Source: Phycisphaerae bacterium (lineage in GTDB: Bacteria; Planctomycetota; Phycisphaerae; UBA1845). From it: 64,000 bases of DNA. The position numbers were made by a program, and so were the translations under genes. The DNA is taken from assembly GCA_029260075.1 (NCBI GenBank), contig JAJDDY010000089.1, positions 99,654 to 163,653 of the forward strand, written 5' to 3'. The notes under the pieces are model-generated. The model did not search any database. It had not been told where the DNA came from and saw only the letters and a program-made list of their open reading frames with translations. This document shows positions 26,558 through 37,541 of this stretch, piece by piece. Positions within the stretch are counted from its first letter, which is position 1. Each line of letters starts with the position of its first letter.

Positions 26558-28185
26558 CTAATCTCTGCGCCCTTCCTGGCGTAATAATACCAGTTCACAA
26601 TGAGACAGCTGAAGTAATAGACTGCGAAACCGTAGAGGGCATACTCTGGAGTTCCGCCTTTGATCTGCGTGCCGACGATCTTAGGAATCAAGAACGCACC
26701 GTATGCGGCAATGGCAGACGTCCACCCCAAAACTGGTCCAGCCTGCTCCTTGCTGAAGATCATCGGAATCATGCGGAAGGTGGAGCCATTGCCGATTCCC
26801 GTAGTCGCAAAGAGAAAGACAAAGATAACCAGAAACGGAGGAAAGTATTGCTCGGGAGTTAGCGATTGACTCGCGAGGGATACGAAGTACCCCGCGCCGA
26901 TTGTCGCGGCGATCATGACGATCGTGTCCCAGTGCGTGACTCGTGCCCCCCCCCACTTGTCCGCCAACCACCCACCCAACGGACGAATGAGCGCACCAAC
27001 TCCTGCACCAATCCAAATGTAAGACGACGAAATAGGCGCCGACGGGTTGATGATCGATTCCGCAAGCGCCGCACCGTCGGGACCAACCCGGATTACGCCG
27101 AACACGTCATCAATGAGCTTCGGAAAGGCGTTGGCATATCCAATGAACGAACCGAACGTCATGGTATATAGCCAAGTCATAATCCAGTTGTGCTTGTTGT
27201 TGAAAATCGCAAACTGCTTCCTGAGGTTGGCCTTCGTCTCTTTGGGGGTCAACAGCCGCATCGCCAACAGCGTAATCGCCGCGGCGATGACGACGATAAC
27301 GAACACCTTGAGGATTACCGGAAACCCACCCCAAGGCGTCAACAGAAGGACGACCGCGACCGTCGCCCCGATGTACCCCAGTAACATCAGCCACAAGTAC
27401 TTGGCGATCGCAACGGGTGTCGGCCCACATTTGTGCTGCGGCAAATTGTTCATGCCGAGTAGTGCGAGGATCGCGAGAAATGCAAGAACCGGAACCCAAA
27501 CCAAACCAGCGTTCTGAATCCACAGATGCTTAGCCGCGTCGCCCGTTCCAACCATCAGTGGATCCCCACCGAACGAACCGAAAGCACCAAACGTAATGAT
27601 CCACGGAAGAAGGAACTGCATAACACTTACGCCGGCGTTGCCGAGTCCGGCATTAAGGCCAAGCGACAAACCCTGCATCTTCTTTGGGAAGAAGAAGCTG
27701 ATATTCGACATCGATGATGAAAACGCCCCACCGCCCACACCCGAGAGGGCCGCGAGAATGATCAGTGTCAAGAATGGTGTATCCGGGTTCTGCAGTGCAA
27801 TTCCAGCACCGATCGCCGGCAGGATTAACAGCATCGTGGTCATGAACTTAACATTGCGTCCGCCGCAGATTGCGATCATGAATGAGTTGGGAATCCGAAG
27901 TGTCGCACCGGCCAAACCTGCGACCGCCGGGAGGTTGAACATTAGCGCCCGGTATGCGTCGCCCTCGTGCGGCTGACCGCTGTTGAGAAATGTAAAACTG
28001 AACATCTCCGGGTTGGCAAAGTGAATCTTCTGAATGAACTTCGCAAGCATTCCCCAATAGAGCCAAACGGAAAACGCGCAGAGTAGGTTAGGGATTGAAA
28101 TGCACAGATTCCGCGTGGCTATCGCCTTGCCGGAATCCGCCCACTCCTGTGGGTTGTCGGGGTCCCAATGGCTTAGTTTGCTCAT
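26551..28185 (-). CDS. narK: nitrate/nitrite transporter NarK (MFS, NNP family)
   Basis: A 544-aa major facilitator with about 12-14 hydrophobic segments. The nitrate signature is seen as LSLGLNAGLGNAGVSVMQF and a second as GPVLGWTSAIAAYGAFLIP. The N-terminal start MSKLSHWDPDNPQEWADSG recalls NarK2/antiporter-like proteins. It is the second of two adjacent NarK genes, an arrangement known from nar operons with a symporter and a nitrate/nitrite antiporter. Which transport mode it uses cannot be told. Confidence 0.9.
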   Translation of the reverse strand: MSKLSHWDPDNPQEWADSGKAIATRNLCISIPNLLCAFSVWLYWGMLAKFIQKIHFANPEMFSFTFLNSGQPHEGDAYRALMFNLPAVAGLAGATLRIPNSFMIAICGGRNVKFMTTMLLILPAIGAGIALQNPDTPFLTLIILAALSGVGGGAFSSSMSNISFFFPKKMQGLSLGLNAGLGNAGVSVMQFLLPWIITFGAFGSFGGDPLMVGTGDAAKHLWIQNAGLVWVPVLAFLAILALLGMNNLPQHKCGPTPVAIAKYLWLMLLGYIGATVAVVLLLTPWGGFPVILKVFVIVVIAAAITLLAMRLLTPKETKANLRKQFAIFNNKHNWIMTWLYTMTFGSFIGYANAFPKLIDDVFGVIRVGPDGAALAESIINPSAPISSSYIWIGAGVGALIRPLGGWLADKWGGARVTHWDTIVMIAATIGAGYFVSLASQSLTPEQYFPPFLVIFVFLFATTGIGNGSTFRMIPMIFSKEQAGPVLGWTSAIAAYGAFLIPKIVGTQIKGGTPEYALYGFAVYYFSCLIVNWYYYARKGAEIRC

Positions 28186-28209
28186 AGTCAGGCCAATCCT
28201 ATCGATTCG

Positions 28210-30042
28210 TCAGTTAGTCGCTGCCACCGGCGTACTGCGAGCAACCTCAACCTGCAACATTCCGGAGCCCTTTTCCGCTTCCGTTCGCAACAAGTGGTCC
28301 AGTGACAGCGGCCCAGACCCACGCCACACGAAGAGCACCAACGAGAAGAACACTAAAGCCGAAAACTGGAAGTCAACATTGGCGCCAAGAAGACTCCCGG
28401 GGTCGGCGGTCGCGCCAATAAATGTCATCACGACGGCACCGGCAAGTATCAGCCCATTGGCACCGGCGGCGACGCGCGTCACGAAACCCAAAGCAAGACT
28501 TGCACCGCCCACAACGTGCGCAAACACGACCGACCAGGCAATCAGGTTTTGACCCTGTCCGAGGTCTGTACCAAGCGTCCTCTCTAGCTCGGCCATGTTC
28601 ATGATGAAGTAGACCCCCTTGATCACGAGCGCGATTCCAAGATAGACGCGAAGGGCATCCATGGGGCGAATGTATCTGAGACCTGGAATGAGATCGCGAA
28701 GTGGAGCCCGTTCTTTCATCGCGGCCCTGCGATCGCCAATCGCAACATCAACTTCCTTCGCAGCCGCCGCCTCGGTCTCGGGACTGAACCGCACCAAGTA
28801 GGTGAAGAACGCACAAGAGAAGACTCCGATACCCAAGAACAGAAGCGCCTGTTGATAGCTGATGCTCTCCGCGCGCATCAAGAAGCCGGCGCATACCGCG
28901 CCCATGTTCCCGCCTGCTCCGACAATTCCCGCGACCGACCCGAGCGCTTTCTTATTGATAAAGGGAACAATCGCGTACGTAGCGCCTTCAGACATCTGAA
29001 CGAACAGGCTAAAAACGATCATCGCAGGTATGGCGAGCGCGATCACACTCATTTGCGAAAAGAACATCAGGGCAACGCCCTCAGCGGCCAGCGCGTAGAA
29101 TAGCCATCGTACACGACCGCGCAATCCGCCCTTCTCGACAAATTTGTCACTGATGTATCCGCCGAGCGTACGGGCGAAAATATTCATTAAGCCGAACAAG
29201 CCCGCAACGAGACCGGCGGTCTTGAGACCGAGGTCGAAACGATCCATGTAGTAGATGGCGGCAATATTGTTGATGGTAAGTTCGATGCCAAAGCACGCGG
29301 CGTAGATCAAGAACAACGCCCACACGCGAGAGTCTCGTGCGGCGAGCCAGAACGAACCTTTGGACTTGGCCGTAGAAACAAGCTCCCCGGACGCGCGAAG
29401 CGCCTTGAAATTCCCATTGGGCAGGTCTGTCGTGAACAGGAAGTAAGCCAAACCTGTGATGGCGCAGACGCCGCCGGCGGCGACCATGGACAGCCGCCAT
29501 GATGCGGCGTCAGAGAAACCCATATAGATAAACGCCGCGAATACGAGCGGCATCGCCATCTGCGTCACGCCCCCGCCAAGATTACCCCATCCTGCCGAGG
29601 TCGCGTTCGCCGTGCCGACGCAGTTGGCTGCAAACATCACCGATGTGTGATACTGCGTGATCACAAACGACGCCCCGATCACACCAATCCCGAGACGGAA
29701 CAGAAGAAAACTCGTATAACTCTCGGCAAGCCCGATCGCCATCACGGGAATCGACCCGGCGACCAGAAGAAACGTGTAGCACAAGCGCGGACCAATCCGG
29801 TCGCACAACCACCCGATTAGCAAACGCGCGAGAATCGTGATCGCGACCGAGGCGATTATGGTGTTGCCGATCTGCTCCTTGGTCAAACCCAACTCTTCGC
29901 GCACAACGGCCATAAGCGGCGCAATGCCGAACCATGCGAAGAAGCACAGAAAAAAGGCAAACCACGACATATGGAACGCGCGCATCTGTCGCGTCTTCAG
30001 TGAGAAGAGCCTGATGCTTGTCGCTTTGTTCTGTACTTCCAT
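28210..30042 (-). CDS. narK: NarK-DoxX fusion: nitrate transporter with C-terminal DoxX-like domain
   Basis: A 610-aa protein. Residues about 20-420 are a NarK-type MFS domain with both NNP signatures (GWGNLGGGVTQ at 151-161 and GIVGAGGNMGAV near 372-383). After a charged linker (about 421-460), residues about 465-600 add a four-helix DoxX-like domain (VYLGIALVIKGVYFI; AWSVVFAHVVGGASLALGF). DoxX-like proteins are often linked to quinone or redox functions. The reading frame is continuous and the neighbours are narI upstream and narK downstream, so the fusion looks genuine. It may place a quinone- or redox-sensing module next to nitrate uptake. Confidence 0.85.
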   Translation of the reverse strand: MEVQNKATSIRLFSLKTRQMRAFHMSWFAFFLCFFAWFGIAPLMAVVREELGLTKEQIGNTIIASVAITILARLLIGWLCDRIGPRLCYTFLLVAGSIPVMAIGLAESYTSFLLFRLGIGVIGASFVITQYHTSVMFAANCVGTANATSAGWGNLGGGVTQMAMPLVFAAFIYMGFSDAASWRLSMVAAGGVCAITGLAYFLFTTDLPNGNFKALRASGELVSTAKSKGSFWLAARDSRVWALFLIYAACFGIELTINNIAAIYYMDRFDLGLKTAGLVAGLFGLMNIFARTLGGYISDKFVEKGGLRGRVRWLFYALAAEGVALMFFSQMSVIALAIPAMIVFSLFVQMSEGATYAIVPFINKKALGSVAGIVGAGGNMGAVCAGFLMRAESISYQQALLFLGIGVFSCAFFTYLVRFSPETEAAAAKEVDVAIGDRRAAMKERAPLRDLIPGLRYIRPMDALRVYLGIALVIKGVYFIMNMAELERTLGTDLGQGQNLIAWSVVFAHVVGGASLALGFVTRVAAGANGLILAGAVVMTFIGATADPGSLLGANVDFQFSALVFFSLVLFVWRGSGPLSLDHLLRTEAEKGSGMLQVEVARSTPVAATN

Positions 30043-30123
30043 ACTTACTGCTCAATCCCTGTCGTTGCAGTGAATCCGCCGAACCGACACCCTTGACGGC
30101 GTCAGTGCCGCCGAAGCGCGCCG

Positions 30124-30822
30124 CTATGCGCCACTCCCAGGGCCACGATTCCATCGCACGACCTGCGGTTTGCGCCACAGGTACGGGTTGGGAATCACCA
30201 GCACGTGGACCAACCGAGTGAACGGGAAGAACCCGATCACGAGAAACGCATTCACTATGTGAAGCTTAACGGCGAAGGGCATTGCGAGAACGTAGCTAAT
30301 GTCCGGATCTAGTGTAACGATCGACCAAAGGTACGGCGTCGCAGAGGCCGCGAACCAAGAAGAACCCCACGAACACATAACGGCCACGTAGACGCCACTG
30401 CCAACCTGCACGAGCAATAAGGCGTAGAGAACAATATCCGCAAGGCTCGTCACAGTCCGAATCTTGCGATAGACCAGCCGACGCACCAGCGCCATCACCA
30501 AACCGAGCAACGTCAACAACCCGAAGACCAGCGCAGAAATCTCAAGGATGTATAGACGGATCGGGTGCCCATTCCACGCCAAGACTTCTCTCGGAAACAT
30601 GAAGGCCACGACGTGGCCACCGAGCACAACCAGAATCCCATAGTGCAATGGAACCATTCCCCAGAAGTGTCGCTTATTTTCCAAGAACTGAGACGACAGG
30701 CTCGAATAGCTAAATGCCTGCGCGCGATAACGTTGAATGGTTCCTAAGAAGAACGTGATTAGCGCCAAGTACGGCGCTACACCGAACATCAACTGATCGA
30801 AATAGTGTTGGGCGCTAACCAT
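30124..30822 (-). CDS. narI: respiratory nitrate reductase gamma subunit (cytochrome b)
   Basis: A 232-aa membrane protein with five hydrophobic helices that anchors NarGH, binds two hemes b through histidines and oxidises quinol at the periplasmic side. Seen: LHYGILVVLGGHVVAFMFP and VKLHIVNAFLVIGFFPFTR. The start lies 2 bp after the narJ stop. Confidence 0.92.
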   Translation of the reverse strand: MVSAQHYFDQLMFGVAPYLALITFFLGTIQRYRAQAFSYSSLSSQFLENKRHFWGMVPLHYGILVVLGGHVVAFMFPREVLAWNGHPIRLYILEISALVFGLLTLLGLVMALVRRLVYRKIRTVTSLADIVLYALLLVQVGSGVYVAVMCSWGSSWFAASATPYLWSIVTLDPDISYVLAMPFAVKLHIVNAFLVIGFFPFTRLVHVLVIPNPYLWRKPQVVRWNRGPGSGA

Positions 30823-30824
30823 GT

Positions 30825-31439
30825 CTACACACTCTCCGCAGAAAACAGTTCCTCGTGCTGACCATTGAGCACCGGGAGGGAATTCAGATCACGCTCCGCG
30901 GGGCCATGCTGCGACTCCAAGAACCGGCAAATTGCATCAACCAAGACTTCGTAAGGACTTTCCAATTGCCTAAGACCGTCGCGAACGGTTTCCAACGCGG
31001 GAAGAACACACGCCGTCGCGAACCTGTCCGCCGAGTCCGCTTCCAGCCTCCCCAAGACCGCCAGCGCATGTCGCGCGTGATCGGGAAGATCGGTGGACTC
31101 AGCCAAACCGAACGCCCGTAGCTGACCACGCATCCACACAAGAAACGTTCCGCGGTCATACTGTTCGCCGAACAAGTGCCAACCAATTTCCAGCGTACAC
31201 TTGGGCGACATGTCGAAGGTACGCGCGTAGACCTCTTGCCGCTCTTCGCGCGACAAACTCTCTATCTGATCTCGCCACTTCGAGAACCGCAACTGAGTTT
31301 CCTGGGCAAGTTCCGGGCAGGCGGCGAGAAGTTCCTCCAAGAAACTGCGCAATATGCCATCGGACTCGGCGTCAGGATACGACAACACGGACGCCAGAAG
31401 GTCGTACGCGGCCATTCGCTTTGGCGCATCAATTCCCAC
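30825..31439 (-). CDS. narJ: nitrate reductase assembly chaperone NarJ
   Basis: A 204-aa cytoplasmic chaperone that inserts molybdenum cofactor and Fe-S clusters into NarG before membrane docking. The start segment AYDLLASVLSYPD and the central FDMSPKCTLEIGWHLFGEQYDRG (in two parts) are typical of the TorD/NarJ group. It overlaps the end of narH at its first base. Confidence 0.9.
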   Translation of the reverse strand: MGIDAPKRMAAYDLLASVLSYPDAESDGILRSFLEELLAACPELAQETQLRFSKWRDQIESLSREERQEVYARTFDMSPKCTLEIGWHLFGEQYDRGTFLVWMRGQLRAFGLAESTDLPDHARHALAVLGRLEADSADRFATACVLPALETVRDGLRQLESPYEVLVDAICRFLESQHGPAERDLNSLPVLNGQHEELFSAESV

Positions 31440-32929
31440 TACAACCCCCTCCGCGGACCGGCCAAAAATCCGAACCCCGTGCTCTGACGGCGCTCATGCG
31501 GATCTTGGGACATTTCGATCGCTTCCTCACGATGTGACGGAGGAATAACAAACCGTTCTTCAAACGTACACAGTGACGTAAGACGGTAGATCGCTTCAGC
31601 CTCATCGACGGTGCAGTCCGCCTCATTAAGCATCTGTTTGGCGGTCTCCATCGTAACATCCCCAACAGTAAGGGCCCGCCGATACCACCGGATCGCTTTT
31701 TGCTTGCGCAACGCGTAGACCACTTTGGCCTCGTGGCCGCCGCCGAACAGATTCGCGAGGAACTTCATCGGGATACGCGCCTCGTCGATATCGTGAAACA
31801 AGTTGTCACTCACGTGCTCGATCGTGTCCTCGTTACGCACAGACATGACCGGTGACATTGGCGGGACGTAATAGAGCATGGGCATCGTGCGGTATTCGAT
31901 ATGCGGCGGTAGCGCAATGCGCCAGTCAATCACGAATTTGTAGATCGGTGACTGCTGTGCTGAATCGACGACCGCATCGGGAATGCCATTGCGCTTCGCG
32001 GCCTTGATGACTTCCGGGTCATTGGGATCAAGAATGAGCGAGCGATGCCCTTCGATCAACTCTTCGTCGGGGAGATTGCATACTTCCTCAATGCGGTCCG
32101 CATCGTAGAGGAGTACACCAAGGTATCGAATCCGACCGACGCACGAGTGAAAGCACGCTGGCGCTTGTCCTGTCTCCACTCTCGGAAAACAGAGAATACA
32201 CTTCTCGCTCTTACCCGTGAACCAATTGAAATACGTCTTCTTATATGGGCAAGCCGACACACACGAGCGCCACGCCCTGCACTTCTTCTGATCGATGAGG
32301 ACGATGCCATCTTCGCCGCGTTTGTATAAGGCGCCGGAGGGGCACGACGCTACGCACGCAGGGTTCAAACAATGGTTACAAATGCGCGGAAAATAGAAAA
32401 ACACGAGGCGCTCAATCGCCTGGAGCTGGGCCTTCTGATCTTCGCTCAACCCGTCGAGATTCGGATCGTTGGCGGCATAGATCGGCGAGCCGCCAAGGTC
32501 GTCATCCCAGTTCGGGCCGGACTCCACATTAATCTGTTCTCCAGTGACCTTCGAAATCGGGACCGCTGTCGGTTGATCCGGGCCCTCCTTCGCCGTGAAT
32601 AGGTTTTGGTAGTCGTACGTCCATGGCTCGTAGTAATCGTCCATGCTCGGCATATGCGGATTGTGAAAAATATTCAGCGCAATCCGCTTCTTGTCCGTGG
32701 ATTTGAGGTTAATCGACCCGTTCTTCTTCTCCCAGCCACCCTTGTACTTGTCCTGATCCTCCCACTGTGTAGGGAAACCGGTACCAGGCTTCGTTTCCAC
32801 GTTGTTCCACCACATATAATCCGTACCTTTACGGTCGGTCCAGATGTTCTTGCAGGCGATGCTGCAAGTGTGACAGCCGATGCATTTGTCTAAGTGAAAC
32901 ACCATCGATACTTGCGATCGTACGTTCAT
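31439..32929 (-). CDS. narH: respiratory nitrate reductase beta subunit
   Basis: A 496-aa Fe-S protein carrying electrons from NarI to NarG. Four cluster motifs are visible: CIGCHTCSIACKN, CNHCLNPACVASC, CRAWRSCVSAC (Trp in place of one Cys, as usual for the [3Fe-4S] site) and CILCFPRVETGQ...CFHSC. The C-terminal NarH-specific region is present. The length is near that of the family. Confidence 0.95.
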   Translation of the reverse strand: MNVRSQVSMVFHLDKCIGCHTCSIACKNIWTDRKGTDYMWWNNVETKPGTGFPTQWEDQDKYKGGWEKKNGSINLKSTDKKRIALNIFHNPHMPSMDDYYEPWTYDYQNLFTAKEGPDQPTAVPISKVTGEQINVESGPNWDDDLGGSPIYAANDPNLDGLSEDQKAQLQAIERLVFFYFPRICNHCLNPACVASCPSGALYKRGEDGIVLIDQKKCRAWRSCVSACPYKKTYFNWFTGKSEKCILCFPRVETGQAPACFHSCVGRIRYLGVLLYDADRIEEVCNLPDEELIEGHRSLILDPNDPEVIKAAKRNGIPDAVVDSAQQSPIYKFVIDWRIALPPHIEYRTMPMLYYVPPMSPVMSVRNEDTIEHVSDNLFHDIDEARIPMKFLANLFGGGHEAKVVYALRKQKAIRWYRRALTVGDVTMETAKQMLNEADCTVDEAEAIYRLTSLCTFEERFVIPPSHREEAIEMSQDPHERRQSTGFGFLAGPRRGL

Positions 32930-32945
32930 AAGACTCTCCTGACCC

Positions 32946-35900
32946 TTACCATTTCAATTCCGGGCACTTGCGTACCAGAATGTGGGTGTCACGATTGACA
33001 CCGGTTGGCCCCCAGTAGTTGAAGTGATACGTAAACTGACCGTATCCGCCGACCATCAGCGATGGTTTCAGTCTCGTCCGAACCAGACTATTGTGACCTC
33101 CGGCCCGGCGGAATCCTCTCTTCGGAGATTTGGGCACAGAGCACGTACGTTCGGGTGAGTGGTATTGAATACAAATCCCGCGCGGAAGTCGAGCACTAAC
33201 GACAGCCCGCGTCACGACGACACCATGATCATTGAACACTTCGACCCAGTCATTGTCTTCAACGCCAAGCGACTCGGCGTCCGAATCGTTCAACCACAAC
33301 GGCTCCACTCCGCGCGAGAGCGTCGTCATGCGCTCATTGTCGCCATACGTCGAGTGAATGTGCCACTTCCCATGTGGCGTAAGGAAGTTCAACATGATCG
33401 AGTCGTCGCCCGGATCAGTAAATTTCATATCCGCGTACTGCGTTGGGAGCGGCTTGGGTTTGTATGTCGGAAGATGCTCGCCGTAAGCGAGATATCCTTG
33501 GTGATCGAGATAGAAATGTTGACGACCCGTAAGCGTGCGCCATGGGACGTTACACTCGACGTTGTACGTAAATGGCGAGTAAGGTCGGCCGTCGCTGATC
33601 AAACCGGACCACATTGGGCTATTAACGAAACGGTGCGGACCCTTTTGCAGTTCTTCGTACCCTGTTCGGACGCTGCGCGATCGCTCGGCGAGGTGCGCGA
33701 GCGGCAGCCCGACTTTCTCCTCCATGTTCTTGTACGATCGATACGCCAGTTCGCCGTTGGTGACCGTCGCAAGCTTGAGAATAATGTCGCAGACCGACTC
33801 GTCCTGCGATAAGGAAAGATACTTCTCCCCGCCCCATGACGTAGTGGGGAGTTCTCCGAGTAACTCCTCGTGAACGTCCGCGATCTCGTAGTGCGTTCCA
33901 TGTGCACCGAGTCCCGACTTTTTTGGAATCGGGCCAAACGAAATGAACTGGTTGTAGAGGTTCTTATAATCGCGTTTGACGATCTTGAACCCGGGCATGG
34001 TTTTACCAGGAATCGCCTCGACCTCGCCGTCCATCCAGCTCTTGATTTCCGCCTGAGCCATCTCCGCGGGGGTATCATGCAGGAGTGGAACGGCGACAAT
34101 ATCCTTAACAGGCTCTGGGAAATGCTTCTCCGCCATCTCCGAAAACTTCTTGGCAATCGACAGGAAAATCTGCCAGTCACTTCGCGATTCCCAACACGGC
34201 GGCACCGCTGGCGTTAGGGGATGAATAAAACTGTGCATGTCGGTTGAGTTGAGGTCGGCTTTCTCGTACCAGGTGGCTGCAGGCAAGACGATGTCGGAAT
34301 AGAGGGCCGAGGTGTCCATCCGGAAGTTCAGATCAACGACCAAGTCGATCTTCCCTTCGGGCGCCTCGTCGTGCCACTTGACGTTCTTGACGGTGTCTTC
34401 AGCAAGATCCTCGGCGATCATATTCGTGTGCGTGCCGAGATAATGCTTCAAGAAATATTCGTGTCCCTTTGCACTGGAAAGCAGTGCGTTGCCTCGCCAG
34501 ATATACCAGACGCGCGGCCAATTCTCCGGCGCATCAGGATCTTCAACCGAGAACTGCAGCTTGCGATCTTTCAGTTGCTGCACGGTATAGTCGACAACGG
34601 CTTGGTCATCTTGAGCCCCGGCTGCTTCCGCTTCCTTGACGAGATCGAGGGGGTTCTTGCCAAACTGCGGATAGAACGGCAACCATCCATTCCGTACCGC
34701 CTCCACTTGAATGTCCATCGTGTGCCCGGATGTGAGCGGCCCACCCTTGCTGCGCTGCGGCATCGTGTGATAGTCAGTGAATGATTTTTCATACCGCCAC
34801 TGATCGCTGTGAACGTAGTGCCAACTCGGGGCGTTCTGCAAGCGCGATGCCGGATACCAGTCCTTACCCAGCGCGATCGCACCCCAAGGTTCCGCCGGTG
34901 CAAGCTTTTCCTGGCCAACGTAGTGAGCGAGGCCTCCGCCATTGACACCGACACACCCGCAGAACATGAGCGAGTGAATCCCTGCGCGGTACATGAGGTT
35001 GTTGTGGTACCAGTGGTTGATTCCGGCCCCAATAATTATTGTACACTTTCCGCCAGTCAGCTCAGCCGTCTTCCCCCACTCCCGGGCAAAACGCGTGAGC
35101 ATGGCCCTACCCATCCCGGTATATTTTTCCGACCACGCCGGGGTATAGGGAAGATCGTCGTCGTAGCTTTGCGGGTAATCGCCTCCAAGACCCCTGGCCA
35201 CACCGTACTGCGCCATGAGAAGGTCGTAGACAGTGGCGACAAGAACGGTTTTCCCATCGACGGTCTTGAGTTTCTTGATGGGAACTTCGCGGCGCAGTGT
35301 CTTCGCTTCGCCGAAGTCGTCAAACTCGACCGAAACGACGCCGTCGTTGTCTTCGAGGAAGGTCAGCGCGGGATCGATCTCGGTGCCATCCTCGGCATCC
35401 TTAAGCTCAAGGTTCCACTTGCCTTTCTCACTTCCCCAACGGTGGCCAACGCTTCCCAAGGGCATCTTCGGACGCCCTTCTTTGGCGTCCCACATAAGAA
35501 ATTTCCAGTCGGGGTTTTCAGTATTCTTGTACGCGTCGATTCGTGCGGCGCGAAGCATCTGGTCCGCAAGATAGGCACCGTCCCCTTCTTTTATTTCCAC
35601 GAGCATGGGCGAGTCGGTGTATTTCTTGGCATAGTCGATGAAATACGGAACCTTCCTCTCGTGGTGAAACTCCGTAAGGAGAACGTGGTTCACGGCCATC
35701 CACCACGCGCCGTCCTGCCCGGCGTTGATAGCTACCCATTCGTCTGCGTACTTCGCTACTTGATTGAAGTCCGGCGCGAACACCCACATTTTGGAACCGT
35801 TGTGCCGAGCTTCCGCCGCGAAGTGACAATCCGGCGTCCGCGTCATATTGAGGTTGGAACCAGTCACGGCCAACATCTTCGCGTTGTACCAGTCGGCGGA

Positions 35901-36587
35901 TTCTTGAACGTCAGTTTGCTCACCCCACGTTTCCGGTGAGGCCGGCGGCAAGTCGCAATACCAGTCATAGAACGACAGCGAGACGCCACCCATGAGCTGG
36001 AGCATGCGGGCACCGGCGGCATAGCTAATCATGGACATCGCCGGGATCGGAGAGAAACCCGTAATGCGATCCGGACCGTGTTTCTTGATCGTGTAGATAT
36101 TCGCAGCAGCCATCATCTCCAGCGCTGTCTCCCAGTCGCCGCGACGAAAACCACCTTTGCCACGAGCACGCTGCCAGCGCGTGCGCGATTCCGGATTCTC
36201 AACCAACGACGCCCACGCATCGACCGGATCAATATGCGCAGCACGAGCCTTTTTCCAAAGGTCCAGGAGTGCCCCGCGAATGTAGGGATACTTCACACGT
36301 AGTGGGCTGTAGAGGTACCACGAATAGGAAATTCCTCGCTGGCAGCCACGAGGTTCATAAGGCGGAATACCCGCTTCGAGCTTCGGGTAGTCGGTCTGCT
36401 GCATTTCCCATGTGACAATGCCATCTTTGACATAAATCGCCCACGAGCACCCGCCGGTACAGTTTACCCCATGCGTGCTGCGAACGACCTTGTCATACTG
36501 CCAACGGTTGCGATAGAACTCTTCCCACCCGCGAACCTCAGGCTCAACTTCGTCTTTGATCCAGCTTTTGGCGGCTGTGTGGCTCAT
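32946..36587 (-). CDS. narG: respiratory nitrate reductase alpha subunit (Mo-bisMGD catalytic)
   Basis: A 1213-aa catalytic subunit that reduces nitrate to nitrite in the cytoplasm. The N-terminal cluster motif is [11 protein letters not shown], followed by [17 protein letters not shown]. The Mo-ligand aspartate is probably the Asp in [20 protein letters not shown]. No twin-arginine signal is seen, so an inward orientation is expected. ATG 36587 overlaps the stop of the cytochrome gene; an upstream reading frame to 36653 has no support. Family length and order (G-H-J-I) are complete. Confidence 0.95.
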   Translation of the reverse strand: MSHTAAKSWIKDEVEPEVRGWEEFYRNRWQYDKVVRSTHGVNCTGGCSWAIYVKDGIVTWEMQQTDYPKLEAGIPPYEPRGCQRGISYSWYLYSPLRVKYPYIRGALLDLWKKARAAHIDPVDAWASLVENPESRTRWQRARGKGGFRRGDWETALEMMAAANIYTIKKHGPDRITGFSPIPAMSMISYAAGARMLQLMGGVSLSFYDWYCDLPPASPETWGEQTDVQESADWYNAKMLAVTGSNLNMTRTPDCHFAAEARHNGSKMWVFAPDFNQVAKYADEWVAINAGQDGAWWMAVNHVLLTEFHHERKVPYFIDYAKKYTDSPMLVEIKEGDGAYLADQMLRAARIDAYKNTENPDWKFLMWDAKEGRPKMPLGSVGHRWGSEKGKWNLELKDAEDGTEIDPALTFLEDNDGVVSVEFDDFGEAKTLRREVPIKKLKTVDGKTVLVATVYDLLMAQYGVARGLGGDYPQSYDDDLPYTPAWSEKYTGMGRAMLTRFAREWGKTAELTGGKCTIIIGAGINHWYHNNLMYRAGIHSLMFCGCVGVNGGGLAHYVGQEKLAPAEPWGAIALGKDWYPASRLQNAPSWHYVHSDQWRYEKSFTDYHTMPQRSKGGPLTSGHTMDIQVEAVRNGWLPFYPQFGKNPLDLVKEAEAAGAQDDQAVVDYTVQQLKDRKLQFSVEDPDAPENWPRVWYIWRGNALLSSAKGHEYFLKHYLGTHTNMIAEDLAEDTVKNVKWHDEAPEGKIDLVVDLNFRMDTSALYSDIVLPAATWYEKADLNSTDMHSFIHPLTPAVPPCWESRSDWQIFLSIAKKFSEMAEKHFPEPVKDIVAVPLLHDTPAEMAQAEIKSWMDGEVEAIPGKTMPGFKIVKRDYKNLYNQFISFGPIPKKSGLGAHGTHYEIADVHEELLGELPTTSWGGEKYLSLSQDESVCDIILKLATVTNGELAYRSYKNMEEKVGLPLAHLAERSRSVRTGYEELQKGPHRFVNSPMWSGLISDGRPYSPFTYNVECNVPWRTLTGRQHFYLDHQGYLAYGEHLPTYKPKPLPTQYADMKFTDPGDDSIMLNFLTPHGKWHIHSTYGDNERMTTLSRGVEPLWLNDSDAESLGVEDNDWVEVFNDHGVVVTRAVVSARLPRGICIQYHSPERTCSVPKSPKRGFRRAGGHNSLVRTRLKPSLMVGGYGQFTYHFNYWGPTGVNRDTHILVRKCPELKW

Positions 36588-37453
36588 ACGGAAGTCCTCA
36601 TCTCGCCACCTGCGACCAGCGGACGGCGTACACCTCGGAAACGATTTTTCCAAACAACATCAAAGAGGCCGAGCATAAGAACCATGCCCGCAAGCCCCAC
36701 AAGAAAAAAAGTCAGCGGGGCAACCGAATCGTCGTCACCCGCTTGTTTCGCAGAGTGCTCGAAGTAGGCAACCAATGGAAGGATTTCTTCTGCTTCCAGA
36801 GGGTGCTTCGCAAAGACTGGCTGCATCGTGACCGTCGCCGGACTAACAAGCCACGCCGACAGCGGTTTGCGCCCGCCGATACGCTCGGAAACCTTCGTAA
36901 GATCGACGCCGAGTCGCCCCCCGCCCAACAGCGTCAGCCCGCGAACGGTGTGACAAGACATACATGGCGGCCCGGAATTCTTGAACTTCGCACGCCCAGT
37001 GAACAAGGCGTGCCCACGATCAACGTCGGCCGCTGTAAACGGCCGATCGCTGAATTTGACCCCCTCAAATTGCGATTTCTCAAATGCGGACTCGGCTTCG
37101 ATCATGTCGAGAATTTGGTTGGCTCGATCGCGAGAGAGACCGGCGACGGGAGGCATGACAACACCGCGAGCTTCGCCGAGAATCCGTGTGGCGTAGGGAT
37201 CGCCGCGGTCGATCATCGCCTGCGGGTTCAAGATGAACCGCACAATCCAGTCGCGGTCCTTGCGACTCGTCACGTCCTTGAGATCCGGTCCCACCAGCCG
37301 ACCACCGCCGATGGTATGACAGCTATAGCAATTCTGCTTGAAATAGGCCGCCGTTTCTTGGCCCCGAGCTGCGAGCGGAAATGCCGCGATGATCGCGAAA
37401 ACACCCACTTGCTGAACGGAACGACGACGCTCAACCCGCCTCGAACCCGACAA
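36584..37453 (-). CDS. narC: diheme cytochrome c of the nar operon (NarC-like)
   Basis: About 289 aa with a signal-like N terminus ([16 protein letters not shown]), two heme sites (CYSCH and CMSCH) and a C-terminal membrane helix ([21 protein letters not shown]). A diheme cytochrome directly in front of narGHJI is the arrangement of the Thermus narCGHJIK operons, where it takes part in membrane attachment and electron flow. No ATG is available: TTG 37453 is chosen for the GGAATAGGAAA upstream. A TTG at 37534 in the same frame is possible. Confidence 0.78.
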   Translation of the reverse strand: MSGSRRVERRRSVQQVGVFAIIAAFPLAARGQETAAYFKQNCYSCHTIGGGRLVGPDLKDVTSRKDRDWIVRFILNPQAMIDRGDPYATRILGEARGVVMPPVAGLSRDRANQILDMIEAESAFEKSQFEGVKFSDRPFTAADVDRGHALFTGRAKFKNSGPPCMSCHTVRGLTLLGGGRLGVDLTKVSERIGGRKPLSAWLVSPATVTMQPVFAKHPLEAEEILPLVAYFEHSAKQAGDDDSVAPLTFFLVGLAGMVLMLGLFDVVWKNRFRGVRRPLVAGGEMRTSV

Positions 37454-37541
37454 CGTGTTTCCTATTCCAATCACAACAATACACTCCACGATGCCCAATA
37501 CCCACACCACCAATGCGTGAGCACGCCTGTGCAACTCGACT

